Assembly: GCA_001598975.1 (NCBI GenBank)
Contig: BBXU01002212.1
Coordinates: 1 to 21,670 of the forward strand
DNA: 21,670 bases
Direction of reading: 5' to 3'
From: Parachlorella kessleri
Taxonomy: Eukaryota; Chlorophyta; Trebouxiophyceae; Chlorellales; Chlorellaceae
Part shown: positions 18,001 through 21,670 of the stretch, in pieces
Layout: each line of letters begins with the position of its first letter
How positions within the stretch are numbered: the stretch's first letter is position 1
Notes under the pieces: generated by a model
Database searches by the model: none
Seen by the model: only the letters and a program-made list of their open reading frames with translations
What the model was told of the DNA's origin: nothing
Position numbers and translations under genes: made by a program

Positions 18001-21000
18001 TGCAGCCACGCATGTCCACACCTTCTTACCCAGCATGAGCCCAGCGTGGTAGCTTCTCTTGTCGACATGCACACTGCAGGGTAAACTCCATTCAAGGACA
18101 GGGACTCTGTCCTCGCCAGGCACACGGACCACGCCCTGGTTGCCCGCCACTGCAGATGAAGCTATTTTCGGACCAGGCCAAGGATGTGGACATTATCATC
18201 ACCACCGCGCTCATCCCCGGCAAGAAGGCGCCCCTGCTGGTGACTAAGGAGATGGTGGAGTCCATGAAGCCGGGGTCTGTCACCGGTGAGTCATCTCATC
18301 ATGCAAGGGGAGGAGGCTCATGCGCATGTGTGGTTGACGAAGCCCGCCCTGCTGGTGACTAAGAACAGATATGACACGTGACTTGCCCTCCTCACCAGTG
18401 GGACGTCCGGCAGTGGTTGGTACTGCCAACGTGTGGTCCAGATCTGGGCAAGGCCGATGCGCCGGAGTTTTGTAGGGTCGCTGCAGCTGTAGCCAGGGCC
18501 CCAGCCGCATGGCACCAAGGCTCATCGCAGCCCCTAGGCGACCACACAACGCTTTGCCAGTATCTATCCCCTCACTACCCCCCTACCCCCCCCCCTTCCC
18601 CCTGCAGTGGACCTGGCGGCTGAGCAGGGCGGCAATGTGCAGACCACCGTGCCCGGGCAGGTGTCCAAGCACGGGGACGTGACGTGCATCGGCTACACCG
18701 ACATGCCCTCCCGCCTCCCCACCCAGGCCTCAACTCTCTACTCCAACAACGTGTCCAAGGTAGGAGGTAGGGTGGGTGGGTGGGTGGGTGGATGCCGGCT
18801 TGGCCTGGCTGCCAGTTGAACGAAGTGCATGGAGGCCCGTGGAAGGCAACAAAAGGGCACCGGCGAAGTCAATAGACGTGATGAGGGGTCAGTGTGTGCA
18901 GGCTGCCTTCTGTGTCTGCGCAGCACAGCGTGTGCACTTGGGCTAACTAACTCCCTGCAAGGGATGTTAGTGAGGCACCCTCGTCCACGCTCTACAGCCT
19001 GCCCCTTGCCTGGGTGGTACGGCTGGGGAAAGGGGGGGGGGGGTGCCAAATGCTTGCGTCAGGGGGACACATCTCGTGGCAGCTGCTTGGCTTCTGGGCA
19101 AATCTCCTCCTTGGTGACGCAAGTACTGACCCTGCTAATCCGCAAGGGTTCTACACCTGCAGTTCCTGCTGTCCATGGGCCCCTTCACCGGCCACAAGGG
19201 CCAGTTCCTGATCGACGACGCCGACGACGCGGTGCGCGGTGCGCTGGTGCTGGAGGGGGGTGAGCTGCGCTGGCCTGCGCCGCCACTCAAGCTGCCGCCC
19301 CCGCCGCCAGCCAAGAAGGAGGAAGCCAAGGCCAGGTATGGCAGTGGTACACACCTGTACATCTGGACTGTGTACATGCACCCCGGTACACACCTGTACT
19401 GTGCACCTGTACCTCGGTACACACCTGTACAGCTGGACTGTGGTATTTTAGCAGAAGCATTGCATGCGCTGCCGGGAGCATTGCCGCCTGTTGCCGGCGA
19501 ACGGGGTGGAGGGCAAGGCCAGGTGGGGCCTTACTAAACAGGGTGCATGCACAGTGTGTAGACTCATTGGATGCACACCTGCTCAAGTACAAGATGATCA
19601 GCAGAAGCATTGCATGCTCTGCTGGGAGCATTGCCAGCTGTTGCCGGCGAACGGGGTGGAGGGCCAGGCCAGCACATGCATCCACCAGCATGATGCACGC
19701 GCCAAGGTTATGCCCACGGATCCACAAACCTTTCTTGATATTGGGCTGCCAGGCTCTTTTCCACTGGCTCCTGCTTTAGTGTGTGTCTGTTCTTCCCTGC
19801 AGCAAGGAGCTGACACCTGAGCAGATCCGGGAGGAGACGGTGAAAAGCGCCACATCCACCGCTCTGGGGCTCTCAGCCATCACTGGGCTGGGGGTGGCGG
19901 CACCCAACCCAGCATTCAGGTGGGGGGTCTGCCCTGTCTGCCTGCCTGCCTGCCCGCACGCCTGCCTGCCTGCCTGCAACTGAGTGACCCTAGCTGGCTT
20001 CGTCTCGGGGCTTACCACCGGTAGCAAGATGCTCCATCCTATGTATGCCAGATCCCCATGCCATGGCACTGTCAGCCAGTCCGCCCGCGGCTGCCAGGGT
20101 GCCATGAGCCCACAACTGTTGCTGGGGCGGGGCCTGCCCCACCGCAGTGCCATGTTCATGAAGTTTGGTCTGGCCTCCATCTGCGGCTACCAGACGGTGT
20201 GGGGGGTGACGCCCGCCCTCCACTCCCCGCTCATGTCCGTCACCAACGCAATCTCAGGTGGGCAACGGTGCAGGGCAGGGGGTGAGGACATCCCATCCCC
20301 GGGGTGACATACTGATGGTGGCTGCTACACAACCTTTTCATGCTCCCAAACAACACAGTGCTTTGTGCCTCGTTCCACTGGCACTCCAAAGCTGCCGGGC
20401 AGCTGGCGGTCTGTACAACCAAAGCCACAGGGCAGTCAGTAAGCACTACTGCTCTCAATCGCACCTGGAGAAGGAGAGCCTGGCCTGCATCCACCGCACT
20501 GGCCTTGGTAGAATACTATTCTCGAGACCCAGCTGCCCAGGCTCCGCTCTCCCGCGCTGGTTGGTCTGCAGGGCTGACGGCCGTGGGTGGCATGGTGCTG
20601 GCGGGGGGCGGCCTCCTTCCCTCCTCCACCGTCGAAGCCTTGGCAGGGGTGGCTGTGCTGGCCTCGGCAGTCAACATCGGGGGCGGCTTCACTATAACCC
20701 AGGTTGGTAGACTAGTAGAGAGCAGCGCGGCCTGCCCGGCAAGCAAAGCCAACCGTATGCCATGGTAAGTGTAGGGCCATGCTGAGTGTAGGCAATGATA
20801 TTTGTAGGCCACCCCTTCCCCAACGGCTGTATTGAGGTGGCCGGCGCTGCGGCCGCTTACATATGCACATATGTGAGGGAGAAGGTATGGAGTAGCGGCC
20901 TAGGCCCCCCAGTGCGGCATGCATATCTCATCTGGCGTTGCTGCTAGGAGGCGAGAGAGGAGGCCCGTGAGGGTGGCAGCCCCCCCTACAGTAGTACACA

Positions 21001-21670
21001 CACCCAAAACCCCAGCCACTGGGTGACTGCCTGCAGCGCATGCTCAACATGTTCAAGCGCCCCACAGACCCTCCGGAGTTCAACAACCTCTACGCTGTGC
21101 CTGCTGCCGCCCTGCTGGCAACCTATGCCGTGGGCCACTCCATGGGTGAGTGAGAAGGGGCGGGGTAGCTGACGGTTGCTGTGAGTAGGGTAGTGGATGT
21201 CATGTGGCACGAGAAAGGGAGAGCACGCGCCATGGTGGGCCTGCACTCTTCAATAAACCGCAGCTTCTGCTTCTTTGCTTCCAGCTAGCCAGCTTGCTTG
21301 CCCCACATGTGCTGCACATAATGTTGGTAGTGGAGGGTGTGGTTAAATATTGCACAGATGACCGGGCTGCGACCTGCGCTGGGCAGGCAACCCAGAGCCT
21401 TACCTTGCTTCCCTCCGGGTGGCTTCGCATTGCCTATCTTGTGTGAACTGGGTGCTCCAAAGCAGCTTGCCTGGGTAGCTTTGGACAATTTCCTGGTAAA
21501 ACTAATTCGTGCATGCTGTTGCCTTGCCTGCCTTGCTGCCCGGCCGGAGGTAACTCTGCTGAAAGCCTTGCTGCCGCCCCGCCTGCAGGCTACTCCCAGA
21601 GGTGGGGACAGCTTGCAAATGACCTGGCGGTGCTGCTGCCTGCCCATCGAACGGGGGGGGGGGGGGGGGG
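15002..21670 (+). CDS. NNT: Proton-translocating NAD(P)+ transhydrogenase, fused alpha-beta type, 3' end missing
   Basis: Exons: 15002-15305, 15525-15655, 15976-16050, 16353-16479, 16676-16754, 17199-17388, 17746-17850, 18156-18285, 18608-18759, 19163-19335, 19803-19919, 20148-20257, 20572-20702, 21037-21145, and probably 21589 onward. All phases agree, giving 644 codons before the last. The enzyme moves hydride from NADH to NADP+ using a proton gradient across an organelle membrane. Domain I shows VGVPRE at 101-106, the RQD loop (R219, Q224, D227 in [10 protein letters not shown]), a GGGVAG dinucleotide fold at 271-276 with D294, and mobile-loop Y410 in [12 protein letters not shown]. Domain II starts with helices around 509-548, [13 protein letters not shown], 570-606 and 626-645. 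The join [21 protein letters not shown] runs from the bacterial alpha-type end into the beta-type start, as in animal NNT (about 1,086 aa in human). Residues 1-45 ([14 protein letters not shown]...) lack acidic residues and look like a transit peptide. Roughly 440 residues, including NADP-binding domain III, lie outside the window. Confidence 0.93.
16051..16352 (+). other. GC-AG intron in NNT
   Basis: Conserved coding DIVLK ends at CTCAAG and is followed by GCAAGG at 16051. Coding resumes at 16353 as VRPPDADEI after a CTGAAG acceptor, in phase 0. The protein join (IVLK-VRPP) matches the family, and no GT donor gives the same join. AAG/GCAAG is the usual context of GC donors. Confidence 0.75.
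16756..16780 (+). repeat. (GGGT)n run just after a 5' splice site
   Basis: Directly after the donor of the exon ending at 16754, the intron carries five GGGT-type units. Four or more G-triplets with 1-nt loops are a strong G-quadruplex pattern on the coding strand, and so in the pre-mRNA. Confidence 0.8.
18760..18793 (+). repeat. Second (GGGT)n run just after a 5' splice site
   Basis: After the donor of the exon ending at 18759 the intron reads GTAGGAGGTAGGGTGGGTGG and continues with further GGGT units to about 18793. This repeats the arrangement seen at 16756-16780 in another NNT intron. Confidence 0.8.
19032..19043 (+). repeat. Poly-G run (12 nt)
   Basis: Twelve consecutive G inside the NNT intron 18760-19162. 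Exact length is likely to be uncertain. Confidence 0.8.
19346..19443 (+). repeat. Minisatellite with GGTACACACCTGTAC
   Basis: Three exact copies at 19346-19360, 19385-19399 and 19416-19430, plus a partial GTGCACCTGTACC between the last two. The first and third are followed by the same CTGGACTGTG. The core GTACAC...GTAC is partly self-complementary. It lies at the start of NNT intron 19336-19802. Confidence 0.85.
19451..19672 (+). repeat. 72-bp direct repeat with 150-bp period
   Basis: GCAGAAGCATTGCATG at 19451 starts a segment of about 72 nt repeated from 19601. The copies share GGGAGCATTGCC and TTGCCGGCGAACGGGGTGGA and differ at only a few positions (about 90% identity by eye). Both lie in NNT intron 19336-19802; the 78 nt between them is unrelated. 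Confidence 0.85.
19938..19978 (+). repeat. TGCC microsatellite
   Basis: About nine CTGC/CCTG units with one CCGCACG interruption, near the 5' end of the NNT intron 19920-20147. Confidence 0.8.
21653..21670 (+). repeat. Terminal poly-G run (18 nt)
   Basis: The window ends in at least 18 consecutive G. It interrupts the NNT gene and probably marks an assembly or contig end rather than biology. Confidence 0.85.

Overview
This is nuclear DNA of a eukaryote, most likely a green alga (Chlorophyta). The evidence is GC-rich sequence, dense short introns with GTGAG/GTGGG donors and C/T-rich GCAG acceptors, a candidate TGTAA polyadenylation motif, plant-type TTTAGGG telomere-like units near the left edge, and a fused animal-type proton-translocating transhydrogenase with a plastid- or mitochondrion-like presequence. 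No prokaryotic operon, IS element, CRISPR array or virus was seen. Genes had to be assembled exon by exon. I matched splice sites and intron phases by hand, so models are supported by phase consistency but not by transcripts.

Layout: (1) 1-1304 holds no gene I can support; a short mixed TTAGGG/TTTAGGG array lies at 107-135. (2) 1305-11990, minus strand, is one long gene of about 22 exons. Its product is about 1,410 aa: a helical-repeat (armadillo/HEAT-like) body, a long charged coiled coil, a short Pro/Ala repeat region and a C-terminal U-box. It is a probable E3 ubiquitin ligase whose exact family I do not recognise. (3) 11991-13571 is intergenic and holds an imperfect inverted repeat (12398-12699) around a 14-bp tandem repeat. 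(4) 13572-14361, minus strand, is a small two-exon gene whose product carries two copies of an unrecognised SIE-x-x-GD-x-x-LV motif. (5) 14362-15001 is a divergent intergenic region. (6) 15002 to the window end, plus strand, is the 5' part of a nicotinamide nucleotide transhydrogenase (NNT) gene. At least 14 exons encode the complete NAD-binding domain I and the start of membrane domain II. The remainder of domain II and the NADP-binding domain III lie beyond a terminal poly-G run.

The genes do not form an obvious pathway. NNT links the NAD(H) and NADP(H) pools through an organelle proton gradient, and the U-box protein should act in ubiquitin transfer. Two introns, one in each large gene, are best modelled with GC-AG ends. 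In the U-box gene the last five introns are all phase 0 while the upstream introns have mixed phases, which hints that the coiled-coil/U-box tail is a separately acquired module. Many introns carry small tandem or inverted repeats, listed separately.
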